Origin: Dryas octopetala | Lineage: Eukaryota; Streptophyta; Magnoliopsida; Rosales; Rosaceae | Direction of reading: 5' to 3' | Length of the DNA stretch: 64,000 nucleotides | Assembly (NCBI GenBank): GCA_963921425.1 | Contig: OY992833.1 | Location: forward strand, 24,786,698 to 24,850,697 | Shown here: positions 1-12,729 of the stretch, in pieces | Layout of the letters: every line of letters starts with the position of its first letter | How positions within the stretch are numbered: position 1 is the first letter of the stretch | Notes under the pieces: model-generated | The model's database searches: none | What the model was told of the DNA's origin: nothing | The model's input: the letters and a program-made list of their open reading frames with translations, nothing else | Position numbers and translations under genes: made by a program

Positions 1-3000
1 TGAACTCCATGCAGATAACATGGCCACTGTTTTAATATATAAGATTTTGCTGAAATCTGAGGATTTCTGTTTATTGAACATCTCATTAAATGTCAGTATT
101 AACAATTGTCCAAATCCAATGGCATATATTAGTCGAGGAATGCAATTTCTTCCAACATCTTTAAGCACCCAAGCCAGATTCAATATGTTACTTTCTGAAG
201 CCCAGTGCACTCCTATCAGCATATAACTTAAATTAGTTCCCATGATAATATACTTCCAAATCCCCTCAGAAGAGCTTCTAGTAATAGCCTTGCGCAGCAA
301 GAATGCCAATAAAAACAGTGCAAGCACCGGTAGAACTCCAGCAACAAAATTCCAAACTGGCAACCCTGAGGCGATCCTGAGCATCCATGAAGGATATGCA
401 TTCGTAAATTCAGAACTAGGAGCTTGCTTTGACAATCCAACTTCAATAGTAAATCTGCAAATGGTGATCAGAAGAAGGAAAACAAATGCCTGCAATTACA
501 TCAGTGAGAAAAATGAGCATTACAATAAACAATATTTGATATTTTTCTGTCTAGAAACCTGACGTAAACTACGTACTTCTAATACCATCTTCTTCTTCAT
601 GATAGAATATCGCATTTTAACAAATCCAGTTGTGGCCAAAAGAAAGCATGCTACTTTTCCTTCTTCCACTGATCTCAAGGTTCCCATCCAGGAAAAAATA
701 AGAGAAAAAAATTAATTTTTCAACGTGAGCATTAAACATGGGCTTTGTGCATCCATAAAGCAATGAAAAGTACCTAGAACTTACAGATATAACTATTTGA
801 GACGAAGCTGCTTGCACGTATCACCACCATAAAACAAGCAAAAATTAACCCAAAGGAAATTCCAGAATCTCCAGATGAAGTAAAAGAAAGGCCATATTGC
901 TCCTTCACTTTCTTAATTGCAAGAAAATGGATAAGTAGTGATATTAACGTAATGCCAAGTCCAGTACCCATCATCTTTAAATTAAACTCAGTCCATTTGG
1001 AGCGTGCAAGTTCAGCAACACTTGCTAGGAAATCTGAATACGCATCAATTTGCCTCCTAAGAGCAGGAAATAATGCATTGCAGCTTCCCTTATCCTGTAA
1101 TAGCAACTTCTTTGTAGTATGTAACCATTTTCTCCTCTGCCTGAGCATATATGTTTTCTATGTGCAGCAAGTCTTCATGAGAAAATCCAATAACGGATGA
1201 AGCTGAATAAATATCTATATATCTTTTTACCTGAACAAGAAGAATCCATCTGTTAAGTGGTAGGTCAAAAAAGGCTACCCGTTTACTGTGTAAACTAATA
1301 TAATACAACCCATCAAGTGGTTGATCAAAAAAGGATCACCATGATAACAATGCAAAATATATATGAACATTTGATCTCCTACAAGACAGAAAGAAAACCC
1401 ATTTTCTATGCCATCTTGTGTATTCTTAGACTCAATAAAGTTTGCTAGACTGACAGCTTAATCTAATAAATTGCCTTACGGTCTTTTGAAGTTTAAAAAT
1501 GAGCAACCTGGTCAAATATTGTTGCATACTTGCATGTATAAGCACTGTCTCAAATAAAGAAAATCAATGTTGACTTCATGGACATTGTTTTATATATCAA
1601 TCCTGAGGTTGAATAAATGATTTCATTTCATTTTCTCCAAAAGTACAGACTTGCCCATGGTATTATAGATTTTAAGGAAGACTAAGGATCTGAGGTAGTC
1701 ATTTCATGACCAATTTTATCAATAAGTAATGACATATATAATGGCCAAAGTTAAATTGACAGGATGCTTACACTACACCTTCCAAAAGGAAAGGGGATAT
1801 CGAGTAGCACTGATATCGTCACGGCAAAGTCAAGCTGCAAAGAGTGACTGGGATAAGTATGGGTAGTGGGTAAAATACTATAATTTACAACAAGGAAAAA
1901 GTAAACGAAATATGTTAACCATTCAAACCTGCTGGATGGAACTGATGCAGATATTCCTCCTATCCTGAAACCAGACAAGAATTAGAGAAAACAAATTAAC
2001 TCATAATAACCTAATTCAAAATGCCAATTCAACAAATAGATTTCTTCTTTAAATTTCTCCAAAGGATAATAGGACTCCAACCCTAAAAGGGCAAGGGGAG
2101 CAACTAATTCCAAGGTAGAAGATATCCATGTAATGTATAAGCCACGGGCATATATGTGTATTTTGAGAGAGAGAGAGAGAGAGAGAGAGAGGCAGTACCA
2201 AATCTAGTCCACAAAATGAAGTATCAAATTCTGATGGTATGGGAGATTGGGGATTCTTAAAGCTCACAGCAAAAATTGATGTCTCAACCTGCATCATGTC
2301 ACTCAAGTTAACATGAGTGAATATATATGATAAACATTTAAGAAAAATGCATGTATACCTCTTCAGGACTCCCCCCACCATGATCTCCATTTACGGTCTG
2401 CCCATGATCGCCCATCACAAGTAGAAGAGTATTCTCATGTATTCCCCCTGGTGCAGACTGGCTCTCCAGTGCTCCAACTACTTTCTAAAACAAACTGATT
2501 AGTTTTTTGAAGCAACTAAGAATAGATAAAAAGATTAAACCTATAGCACAATATTCAGTGAGCATGACACTCAGTGGAATAGGGTACCAACCAAATATAT
2601 GTGCCTAAAACAATATATTGCATGTCAACGAGCCTATTGGGAGATAACCAACATGAAAACAAATACGATGGCAACAAACCTGACTATCCAATATCAATTT
2701 TCCAGAAATGACCTAGAGGTTGGAAAGAATAAGAACCTATATTCAGAAAGTTGAGGGAAAATTATAATTTCAATAAATTTCCCACATGTTTGAGCTACAC
2801 TGTTCTCTTTTAAAATAATATTTTTCTTGCTTATCAGGGGAGAAAAAGAAAAAAAATAATAGCAATCATATAGAACTGGATAATTTAGCACAGGGAACCA
2901 AAGTAACAGCCATTTAGTAAGCCAACGAGAACTAGGAATCCATGGAAGCAAACTATCCAATTAAGAATACTTTCTAAATTTTTATTTTCATATGCATAAG

Positions 3001-4039
3001 TATGAGGAATTACCTCCAAGACAGTGTTGTATTGCTCCAACTTTTCTATCATTTACACAGAATCAACCCCAAATATGTGCCCGGCATGATCCCGAGCCAA
3101 AAAGAAAATTAAAAAATATATGTATATATATATATATATTTAGCCTGCACAGTATTTAATGGAAGGACATGCTATGTTTCTCATATGAAGCCCTTAGTAA
3201 CTTGATGCAGGTCTTCAGAAAATATTCCACATTGAATCAAGTTACTTGAAGAGAAAAAATAATAATAATAATAATACTGAATGGTTATATCTACGAAAAT
3301 AAGGACACAATGTATCATGATAAACAGTAATAACCTGAACCATAAAGATCACCATATCCTATTCTTTTGCATACAGAACGTCTCAAACAATCACAAAAAA
3401 ACGCGTATATATGATAAAGGCATTAAATTTAATCAATACTAGGTACCAACAAATATCAATCCCAAGTACCATTGCATAATCAATTTGTGGCATAAGCTAA
3501 AAAAAGGCAGTTCATATCTGATTTAGTCCATAAAATATTCTGAGGCGAAAGACAGACATCCAAAATTTGAAACCAAAACATCCAAGTTTATCTATCACTG
3601 CATAATTCAAGCAAACGAATCATACCACACCAAGAAAGTGTGCAATAAGAACATCCCAATCTTCTTGATGCAAGAATGGAAGGAGGTGGTCAATGCATCC
3701 GTTGTCCACCTGGAAGAGAAAGACAAATCAATTCTAGCTATGAAAATAGTCAAACAATATGACTACATTCAAGGAAAAGTTAATAAAATGTTTGAGTCAT
3801 TACCGTATCAAGATCTCTAACATTAAAAGAGGGATAAGGAAAAGATTTTTTAAAATGATTAGGAAACAACTGCATCCATGTACCATCACCCATCATCACA
3901 ACTCGCTTTCCATTTTGAGCCAACTGCAAGTGGGTCCACATTTCATATTTTCATGACAGTTAGACGTTATATAGTTTGAAAAAGGAAACATCTTTACAAT
4001 ACAGAAGATGATGCAAGTAAAATCAAGACAACCCCCTCC

Positions 4040-4089
<50 letters not shown>

Positions 4090-5049
4090 AACCTGATGTA
4101 TCAAGTTATCTTCAACAATTGCTGGAGCACCAAAGCTATTCCCAACATCAATAAAAGTCGGCAGTCCACCGGTTGTCAAGCCCTAGAAAACATTGCAAGA
4201 AGGGAAGGAATTGATAAAGTTAAACATTCATCCTTGACATGAAGCTGGCTCTAATTCGCATGGAACCTCTAAATTCGAGTAAGGAATTGTACCCAGAAAT
4301 AATAGTCATCACTAAAGTTGGAATATTAAAGCATGTTGTGAGATTAGAAAAGCAATCCCAAAAAGATGGAGCAGCAATAAAAGGCTTAAAGTGGTGCATG
4401 AAGCATTGTACAGAGCAAGCAACTATGTTGAAGCTAGCATTAGAACAAAGAAGCGACAAAGCTAACCTTCAAAGTTTCAAACGCTGCAAACTTGTCGTAG
4501 GTGGATCAGCAATGGCTTTGAAAATCCGAGCGGATGATGAATTCTTAGCTGCCAGGTCTTGAACAAGTTGTAACTTGTCCATCCATGGCTTCTTTTCTGT
4601 AACATATTATTCATTATACACTTGACCAAGGTTCAGACAACAGACGACAACAAACAGTAAAATCTGAATTGTAGGCAATGAATGCTAACCTTGAAAAAAC
4701 GTACTGGGAGCTACAAAATCAAACCTGGGAGAACAAGAAGATTGAAGATTGAGAAACCCACATGCCAACATTCGAATTTCATATAATGGGAATGCTCTAG
4801 TTACCTGAGAGCGTCGAAAACAATGATAACGAGGCGACCGACGGCGGGTTTGCTCCAGCAACGGTGCTGATCGGTGTGGTTGTTGTGGTTTTGGTCGGTG
4901 GAGAAAGAGCAGGGGGATTGGGAAACGTCGGAGCAGTTGCTGTAAAAGGGAAGCTCGGTTCGGGTCAGCAGAAAGCCTCTGGTGAAAATGAGAATGGCGG
5001 CGACGTGAAGCACCATCATCACCCAATGAACCCATATTTCCTTTCGCAT
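1..5049 (-). pseudogene. PIGO: GPI ethanolamine phosphate transferase 3 (PIG-O) homologue, damaged, runs off window start
   Basis: PIG-O adds the ethanolamine phosphate bridge to the third mannose of GPI anchors in the ER. Exons seen (minus strand): 5049-4805 (signal-anchor, TRGFLLTRTELP), 4724-4690, 4596-4467, 4182-4093 ([10 protein letters not shown]), 3923-3804, 3709-3626, 3091-3014 (metal-binding DHAGH), 2484-2359 (MGDHGQT), 2288-2199, 1964-1929, 1834-1779, 1230-785, 668-577, and 489 to the window edge (membrane segments). Lesions: (1) an 8-nt near-tandem duplication at the end of the third exon gives TGA, and removing 8 nt restores the intron phase exactly; (2) the DHAGH exon has GG instead of AG at its acceptor; (3) the same exon has an in-frame TAA at 3055-3053; (4) the exon expected between 1779 and 1230 (the VNPELYAL region in Arabidopsis) was not found, and its neighbours have incompatible phases; (5) the 1230-785 exon has one extra A in an AAAA run after GAGGAG. 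Most exons are otherwise well preserved, so decay is recent, or the assembly is faulty. Confidence 0.8.
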
Positions 5050-6062
5050 CTTTCAACTGCTTCCGAAACACTGCAAGTAGCTACACGAAGAAGAAGAAGC
5101 AACGTAAAGAGGTTACTGCGTTTCTTTTTGGGGTATAACCGTGGGCCGCCATTTTGTAAGATTCTCTATTTTAGGTAATGGGCTTCCTTCTCACATTCAC
5201 TACTCCCTACTCTTCAGTTGGCGCCACTTATTTTTAAGGATTTATTACCCTACTGCTAGTGCTACAAAATTAAAAATCTTAACAATAAATACCATAACAT
5301 AATTAAGCTAAATGACAATCCCTGCGTATTAAGTGCATCTAAATTAGACCGTCAAGCATTCAATATTATTTTTTCACCTTGAATCTTTATATTTATGGAG
5401 TTGATTAAGTTTTTTCTAGTGTGTTTTAAAAGATTTATTGGTTAATGATTTAAAATTCATGTTTTTTATTGAAAATATATAATATAAATGCAATGTTGTA
5501 ACTGCAGATGCAGCCTTTCTATTGAGTGCTCGGGTCTTAATAATGCAACCGACTGTCCTGCTAGGTAAATAAATTAGTTATTTTAGCCTTGAAATTCTTA
5601 CAAAAAAATAAAGACATTTAAATTAGATTATATACATAGAAGCCATTTATGGTAACACATATTGTAATGAAGTTTGTAACTCAGAAAAGTGTTTGATTTT
5701 ATAAACGGTAAAGAATTACAGCCAGTTCCTTTGGCAAATTTGAGTGAATTCTTATGTCTCCATTCTCCGGGAAGAGACAGCGAGGCTTTAACGGTCAGTG
5801 TTAGGCAGCCCCTGCTGACTCTTCCAGTTTTGGTACTTCATGGGATGCCCTCCTACAATCTTGGTAATTTTGGGGGTTTTGGAACCCTTCCTTGCACCCC
5901 CCATCTCCAGGGCATGGACTACCTTGTAAGTTCATGCACTACAGGCTGTATGAGCTATATATCTTCCAGAAATAGAATCATCCCATTTTATGTTCTTCTC
6001 AGACACCATCATTGAACTAAATGCATCAAATCTAACATGTTCCAGCCTAAAACTTACCTTTA
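5050..6062. other. Intergenic: PIG-O upstream region and F-box 3' UTR
   Basis: This gap lies between the PIG-O start codon and the F-box stop codon. The half next to 6062 is probably the 3' UTR of the F-box gene. The rest is AT-rich, and I see no conserved coding signal on either strand. The open frame at 5689-6015 has no recognisable protein character. Confidence 0.5.
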
Positions 6063-7989
6063 TCAAAATGAAGACTCTTCTTCCATGGATGCACAACCTA
6101 TAACAGTGCCACGAGCTGACCTAACCATGGGTCTGATTTCCCTCCATTTTAATGGCTTAACCAAGGGGTTACAAACCCTCACCAAACCCAATTTCACAAT
6201 GTCAAACCTCCCCACACCAGATTGTTCCCACTTGAGAGCCTTCCCTCCCAGAATATATAATTCGTGTCGTAAGGAAGCAAAACCATAACCAAAACCCTCC
6301 AGTTGCCGAGAGTGATCAGGAAGAACCACCGAAGGAACTGAGCCTATATTGTACCACTCTCCTTTTTCAGTATCCCTTGTTTTAATTAAGCTCTCACCCC
6401 AATCTACAACAGTATATACTTGATCATCTCCTATCACCTGAACTGCAAATTGCATTGCCCTTGAAAATGGCCAGATGTCTTCCACCGTGCACCATGTTCC
6501 ATCAGATGGACTAAAAACCTCAGACGGGCTTACGTCTGACAGGCCTACTTGGTCACTCAGAACATGAAATTTGCCTTTGTATGATAAGCCCAAGCAGTCC
6601 ATCTGAGAATTTGGCATTGGCGGCAACTCCTCCCATCTGCAATTTTTACACAGTTATAACTGAAATAGAGAATACCAACTGGGGAACAAAATAAAAGAAA
6701 GAAAGAAAGAAAGAAAGAAAGCCAATTAATTCAGTTGGTTATCAACTTCGTGTATATATATATATATATATATCACAAATAAACATATATACATACGGGC
6801 ATGCATATTTGTATGCACACGCTATGCTATCTGCTGTTAATACCATCAGGCCACTATTCTAACAAGGGAGGTCAGTCACTACTCACTAATCACCAAACCT
6901 CAAACCTCAAGGAAGATCAAAGTAGTTTTCCCCAAAAAAAATTGTTGAAAAATAATATAGCAAGCAAAAAAGAATGTAAAGCTTTTCTTTGTAAGTAGAA
7001 AAACAAAAGAAGCATTGATAGTATATCAGTGCTCAGACATGTTCAATGGCCAAATATAGGAACATACTTATCAGCCACTGGATCGTACACCTCAGCAAGA
7101 GCAAGCCCTCTGGTGCAAGATAAGTTTCGTCCCCCAGAAACATAAATTTTACCATAAACAACGCTGCATGCAAAATAATAGCGCGGAGTAAGCATGCTTG
7201 CCACACTGGTCCACTGTTTCTTATATGGATCAAACTGCATAACTTCATTTGTTATCAAAGGCTTTTGGTGGGGAAATGCTGGATCATGCGGTGCATAGGA
7301 CCCTCCAATAACGAAAAACCGATGGCCAACACAAATACTAGAAAATCCAAAGTGTTTCCAGTCATCATGGACAGTTGGAATCTTTGGCAAAGGATGCCAC
7401 CTATCAGCTTCAGGATCATAAGCAACCCACTCATTGTTGGAGCCTTCTGTCAGAACAAAGAGCCAGTTACCACACCACTCTTCTCTGGCTTTGTAGTTGG
7501 CATAGTCCAAGCTACGGATTAAATCTCTCCATGTCTTTGAGACAGTTTCAAGCAGTCCATGGTACCCATGAGACACCTTCGCCAAACATTTCAATGCCAA
7601 GTCATCAGGCAATCCAGGAATGATAGGCTGATGCAGAGATTCCCTAGGGGCCAAAGAATGACATATTTAACCAACCAAATACTTGATACCAAAAATGAAA
7701 AAAAAAAAAAAAAAAAAAAAAAAACTATAATATACAGAAAAAGATAAAGCTCAATTCATCGAAAAGCAACAATTACAAAACTAAAAATAAAAAACCCAAC
7801 AGCAACAAAAGATGAACATATAGTAACTATCATATAGATTATGAAAGCTCTTCATCAGCTAAAACTCTGATTGATACATTAAATGTTTCTATACAATTAT
7901 ATTCTTTAGGGACAAAAATGGAGACTGGAGTGTTACAATTCTTAGTGTGCAGAATCGATATTTTAGTTGAGAGAAACAATTTCTTACAT
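6063..7989 (-). CDS. F-box/kelch-repeat protein (At1g16250 type), start codon split by an intron
   Basis: Predicted substrate adaptor of an SCF (SKP1-cullin-F-box) ubiquitin ligase; the target is unknown. Coding exons are 7989-7988, 7643-7068 and 6636-6063: 1152 nt, 383 residues, the length I recall for Arabidopsis At1g16250. The F-box lies near residues 8-50 (IIPGLPDDLALKCLAKVSHG), followed by kelch blades (FFVIGGSYAP, KIYVSGGRN, ELYILGGKAL). The long second exon has no in-frame ATG before the upstream stop. An acceptor (CCTAG) sits just before G-GAA-TCT, and a donor (CAT|GTAAGAA) lies 344 nt upstream. Joining them makes ATG-GAA-TCT, matching the Arabidopsis start MES. The second intron (7067-6637) is GT-AG and falls inside a Lys codon. 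A 5' UTR intron further upstream (donor near 8263) is likely. Confidence 0.88.
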
Positions 7990-8422
7990 GAATCAGAATA
8001 ATATCCAGCAAAATGACTCCTTCCTTCTTCTGAATCTGAGATGTGCAACTGCAACTCCTCTTTAGAAATTAAAAACCAACCAGAAAAATAAAAGGTAATG
8101 CCTTCTGTTTGTGGTATTTTAGTTTCAATGAATTACACACCCAATTACCCTCTGATGAATTTCCTGCAAATTAAATTGGGCCCAGATTAATAGGCACATA
8201 TTAAAAATGCATTCGTAAAAATATATATAAATGAGAAAGATAATTGAGGGGCAAAAACAACTTACAGAAATGAGCAATAGGAAATCAAACCCAAGCTTCT
8301 TTCTTTTGCATTTTCAGCAGCTCTAAGCCCCTTGGCTCTCAGAAAATCAAACCCAAGCTTCTTTCTTTTGCCAGAAATTCTTTATCGGGAGAGAGAGGGG
8401 CCAGGGAGAACTAAGTAGTAAG
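7990..8422 (-). other. Probable 5' UTR exons and introns of the F-box gene
   Basis: On the minus strand there are GT-AG candidates (TTTCT|GTAAGT near 8263; an acceptor TTGCAG near 8165). A 28-bp sequence containing AAGCTTGGGTTTGATTT occurs twice (about 8283-8311 and 8344-8372). One copy holds a very short upstream ORF, ATG to TGA, of eight codons. The transcript structure is inferred, not proven. Confidence 0.4.
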
Positions 8423-8993
8423 TAGGGGTGGCAAAAATATCGGGGGAGACCCAATTCGATTAAAAAATAAATGGGGATGGGGATGGGGATGGGGATGGGG
8501 ATGCTAAACGGAGCGGGTTCAGATTCTGGGATTTTAAATAGGGAACCGATCAAAAACGAAGCGGGCATAGTATTGGTTCTCCCGACCCGAATCCGTCCCA
8601 ATTATATATATACTTTATTTTTATTTTTAATATTAAATATTTTATTATTATAATATATATATATCATGTATGGTATATATATTTATGGATTTATGAATTA
8701 TGGACTAATGATATATACATTTATAGATATATTGATTTATGGATTATGGGTTTATAATTATTTACACCTATAAGAATTATTTTTTTTGCATATGAAATTT
8801 TTTATTAAATATTAGAACATGATTTTAATTATTTGTGTATTTAGGCTAAAAAGAAAAAAGAGAAGTGGGGTTCGGTGGGGAATCCCCAATTAATTACCTA
8901 GAGAATTTAGGTAGATTCAAAGAATAAAAAAGAATTTGGGGCGAAGGACGGAGAAGGTACCCGTGGGCCGGACTCGCCCTGTTTCCATCCTTA
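8423..8993. mobile_element. Non-autonomous hAT-type DNA transposon, 571 bp
   Basis: The element is flanked by a perfect 8-bp duplication, GTAGTAAG (8415-8422 and 8994-9001), the hAT hallmark. The ends are short imperfect inverted repeats: TAGGGGTGG on the left and TAAGGATGG read inward from the right. Inside the left end is a (GGGGAT)n run (about 8472-8502), followed by AT-rich sequence. No transposase frame is present. It lies upstream of the F-box gene. Confidence 0.8.
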
Positions 8994-9634
8994 GTAGTAA
9001 GTACTAAACTTTTTGTCTTTGTCTTGTCAGGGAAAAGAGAGAGAGAGATGCTCTGCTACACCAACAATGAGGAGGGAGGCTGATATTGGAGTTTTTTTTT
9101 TGAATTAATTACTGTAAGTTAACTTTTATTTATTGTTTTACTCTCTAGTATACCAATTATTTTTTTTTAATAACAATGTAAGTTGCTATCTTGAAATCTG
9201 GTCAATTGCCATTTTATTTTCTTTTTGTCATTCTCTTTCTTCTCTCTTCTCTCTTCACGCTCATCTTCTCTCTTTATCCCCCCCACTATGTCTCTTTTCT
9301 CTTTCTTCTTCATCATCTTCTTGTTCTTCTTCTTCGCAGAGCAAGCACCTCCAGGACGAACATCACCACCACGAGTAGCTCCGCGATCTGTTCGTCATCC
9401 AGCTTTGCCATTTTGCCGCTGCCCGCCACTGATTTCGATCCAATTTATCAATTAATCAAATAATTCAGATCCCGACTTTTCTCTCTTCTTATCAAGGTCT
9501 GTGCATGAGTATGTTTAGGTTCTTGATTTTTTTTGTTTAGTTCAGTTTCTGGAACTGCAAGTGAACTTTCTGCAGTTTCTGGAACTGTAAGTGAACTGAA
9601 ACTGCAGAAACTGCAATTTATGGAACATTGCAAG
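8994..9634. other. CT-rich intergenic stretch and left part of an AACTGCAG minisatellite
   Basis: From 9230 to 9350 the plus strand is pyrimidine-rich with low-complexity open frames only. From about 9541 to 9634 there are imperfect repeats built on TTTCTGGAACTGCAAGTGAACT. The same motif resumes at 12234 beyond the LTR. I see no gene. Confidence 0.5.
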
Positions 9635-12233
9635 TGTTAAACAAAATTTTTAAATAAATAATAAATATTACCCAACATAATTTCACCCAAATTCATTTAT
9701 GGAATAAGGGTTCTTATTATTTTGGGTACGACCCATTCAAGATGGAATACATCTCTTAATTATAGTTCCTTGACTCAAGGGAACACCCTTTGATTCCAAA
9801 TGCAATGAAACCAACGGATCACTTTGTGAGTGTTTAGATTTCCAATAGGTAAAAGACCTATTGAAATGGAATTTATTTGTGATTGCGGTTGCACCCGTAT
9901 TTTAGGTTGCCTACGTACCCACTGCAGGATCAAACCACACGTAGTTCCAAGTTTTTGGGAATTAAATGGGTGGATGACCCATTTAAATGATTTGTGTAAT
10001 TTGGGTAGGGTTTAGAGCCCTTGGATTTGATTTGAGAAATTAATTCAGGAACTTTTGTGTGTAAAACTAATTTCTGAAGGATTTGGGTGGATTTGATTTG
10101 GTGCGAAATTAATTCAAAGAAATTTATATGAATTAATTCCTAAGGGAATTTAGAAAAATTTTGTGAATGAGGTTGAGTGTGAATTTTACTCACATTGCCT
10201 ACGTACCCATGATGGGATCAAACCGGACGTAGTTCGGTGAAAGAATTTGACTTGATTGGCTTTGTGCCATTTTTGGAGTTGAGTTTAGGATTTAGATTTG
10301 AGATATTTGGTTTTGTACCAATTTAAGAGAGATGATTTTGTACCATTTGAGAAAGGTGGTTTTGTACCAATTTGAGAGTTTAAATTTGGGGTTTGAATTT
10401 GGTTTCGGTTTTGTACCGATTGAGAGAGTTGGTTTTATACCGATTGGAGAATGTTGGTTTTGTACCAATTGAAGAATTTGGGATTTTGAGGAAAATGTGC
10501 CCATTAATATTTTTTTGTATCATTTATTTGTTAAATGATACATTCTTTTATAATGGGCTAACATGAATTTGAGAGAGTTGGATTTGATATGTGCCCACTA
10601 AATATTTTGTATCAATTATTTATTAATTGACACACTTTATTTATTAATGGGCAAAAATGAATTTGGTTATGTGCCCACTATAATTGTTTTGTATCAATTA
10701 TTTATTAATTGATACATTTTATTTTTTTAATGGGCAAACATGAATTTGGTTATGTGCCCACTAATACCTTTGTATCAATTATTTATTAATTGACACACTT
10801 TATATTTTTAATGGGCGAAAGTTAAATGGAAAGAGCCCATTAAGCTTTATTTAATTTTCTACCAATTAATTTTCTATTGGTACGTAATTTAATTTTGCTA
10901 ATGGGTATTCTGATTTTGTGGATGCAAGCTCAATTAATTTGTAGACTTGCATTCTTAATTGCAAATTGCAATCCAAATGGGAAGTAGCCTTTAGCTCCCG
11001 TGGGCCCAAGCAACCACATGGGTTCACTAGCTTGATGACTTTGATAGCCAAATTGATAGAGAATAGCAGGCCACTTTAGGCCTTTTGTCTTTCCCTCTTA
11101 TTTGCTGCGCCTCCTTCCAAGTTGGACTTCTTTTGCATGCTAGGTATTACCCAACAAGGCCTCTCTTGCAGAATTTGGCATGAAAGGCCAAGATAATCTT
11201 TGAGCTTCCTTGCCGTAACTTGAAGAGGCAAGAGCTCTTTCTTCCTTGCATGCATCAATATAGCAGCAACACGTCCCTTGTCTGCGCCTCTCTGCAGAGA
11301 GCAAGAAGTTGATCCTTATTTCTCTCATTTATTTTTTTCCTGGCTTGCTGCCCATTTGTTGTTTTTCTTGTTTTCGTGCCTTTCTCCTTCTTTGTTTTCC
11401 TCGTCTGATGCAAAGGAAATATATCTCAGCCATAAGACTTGTTTTCTTTGTTGACTGATGGCAGAGAAGGTGATTTTTCTGTGGCATTTTGGGGCATGTG
11501 GATTCAGCAATATTCCATCTTTTTTTTTCTTTGAGGATTTAGCCAAATCCATTTTTTTTATGCGGATTCAGCCGAATCCTTTTTGTTTATGGATTCAGCC
11601 AAAACTAATTTGAAGATGGATTCAGCCGAATCCTTTGATATACTTTTGTGGTTTCAGCCGAAACCGAATGGAAGAGAATGGATTCAGTAGAATCCTTTAT
11701 GGTTTCAACCGAAACCAATTTGGAGATGGATTCAGTCGAATCCTTTAATGAATTTTTGTGGTTTCAGCCGAAACCGATTGAGAGAAAATGGATTCAGCCG
11801 AATCCTTTGGTAAACTTTTTCTTTGGGGGTTTCAGCCGAAACCAACTATTGAAAGGAGCAATGAATAAAAGAAGTGTCATCTACCTAGCGGTGGCAAAGC
11901 TTTGGTGATGGCAAATACACGTTCCTCTTCTTCTTGCAGCCTTTCGGTGTCTTCTCTCCTCTTTCTCCCCTCTCCTTTTTTTTTTCTGAATCCCTTATGC
12001 TCTATTTATAGAGTCCATGGGAAGTCCAAGTGATGAGATCAGATGGAGATGAGATAACTCTCTCCATTTAAATTTAAACTCATCAGATAAGATATAATTA
12101 AGCTTTCAGATAAATCCACATTATCTCACTTTTCAATTTGTTTTCATTTGAAATTAATGTGGCACATGGCATATGGGGATCTTATCTCAACCTCAACCTT
12201 TGTATTTTTTTTGAATTTTTTTACGGTTCAACA
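9635..12233. mobile_element. Solo LTR of an LTR retrotransposon, about 2.6 kb
   Basis: The segment begins TGTTAAAC and ends GTTCAACA, that is TG...CA with near-perfect 8-bp terminal inverted repeats. It is flanked by a 5-bp duplication GCAAG (9630-9634 and 12234-12238). No gag, pol, primer-binding site or second LTR is visible, so it is best read as a solo LTR left by recombination. A TATA-like TATTTATAGAG lies near 12004. Inside are several tandem repeat blocks: a TGCCTACGTACCCA motif twice, a TTTTGTACCAAT block (10300-10490), four degenerate copies of a unit of roughly 90 bp starting ATGTGCCCACTA (about 10495-10860), and GATTCAGCCGAATCC/GTTTCAGCCGAAACC repeats (11545-11850). The LTR is unusually long. 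Confidence 0.78.
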
Positions 12234-12490
12234 GCAAGTGAACTGAAACTGCAGTTTATTGGAGTTGCAGTTACTAACTGCAGTTTCTGAAACTGCAAAT
12301 GAACTGAAACTGCAGTTTATTTGAGTTGTAAGCTTGCAGTTACAGTGTAAGTGAAACTGCAAGTGAATTGAAACTGCAGTTTATTGAAGCTGCAGGCTTG
12401 CAGTTGCAGTTACTAACTGCAAGTGAAATTACAGTTTCTGAAACTGCAGTTTTTTTTTTTTAAGTTGCAGGCTTGCAATTGCAGAACGAT
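12234..12490. repeat. AACTGCAG minisatellite, right part (interrupted by the solo LTR)
   Basis: Imperfect tandem copies of a motif around TGAACTGAAACTGCAGTTTA continue from the left part at 9541-9634. Removing the LTR and one GCAAG copy joins the two sides in register, so the repeat predates the insertion. Confidence 0.7.
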
Positions 12491-12729
12491 ACTTGTGAGT
12501 GAAGATGAACAATTGTTGATTTGGTAAAGTTGAAGAAAGAGATCGATTTGGCCAAAAAAAAAAAAAAGATCAATTTTGGGCTGTTTGTGTAGTTGGTTTG
12601 GTTGTGATGCGTTTCTTTTGGAAGGTGTCCGCATGTTATATTTTGGGGGGCTGGTAGATAGTGTGTGCAAGTTAATAAAAATAGATTGAGTGGTTTTGGT
12701 TAATATTTTGCTTTGTTAGTACCTTATAA

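Noticed and set aside
4239..4562. 107-codon plus-strand frame
   Set aside because: It overlaps PIG-O exon 3 on the opposite strand and has no independent similarity.
7043..7654. F-box start at 7654
   Set aside because: That codon is TTG with no in-frame ATG before a stop; the split-ATG model explains the N terminus better.
9635..12233. Complete LTR retrotransposon or TRIM
   Set aside because: Only one TG...CA unit between the 5-bp duplications; no second LTR, primer-binding site or polyprotein.
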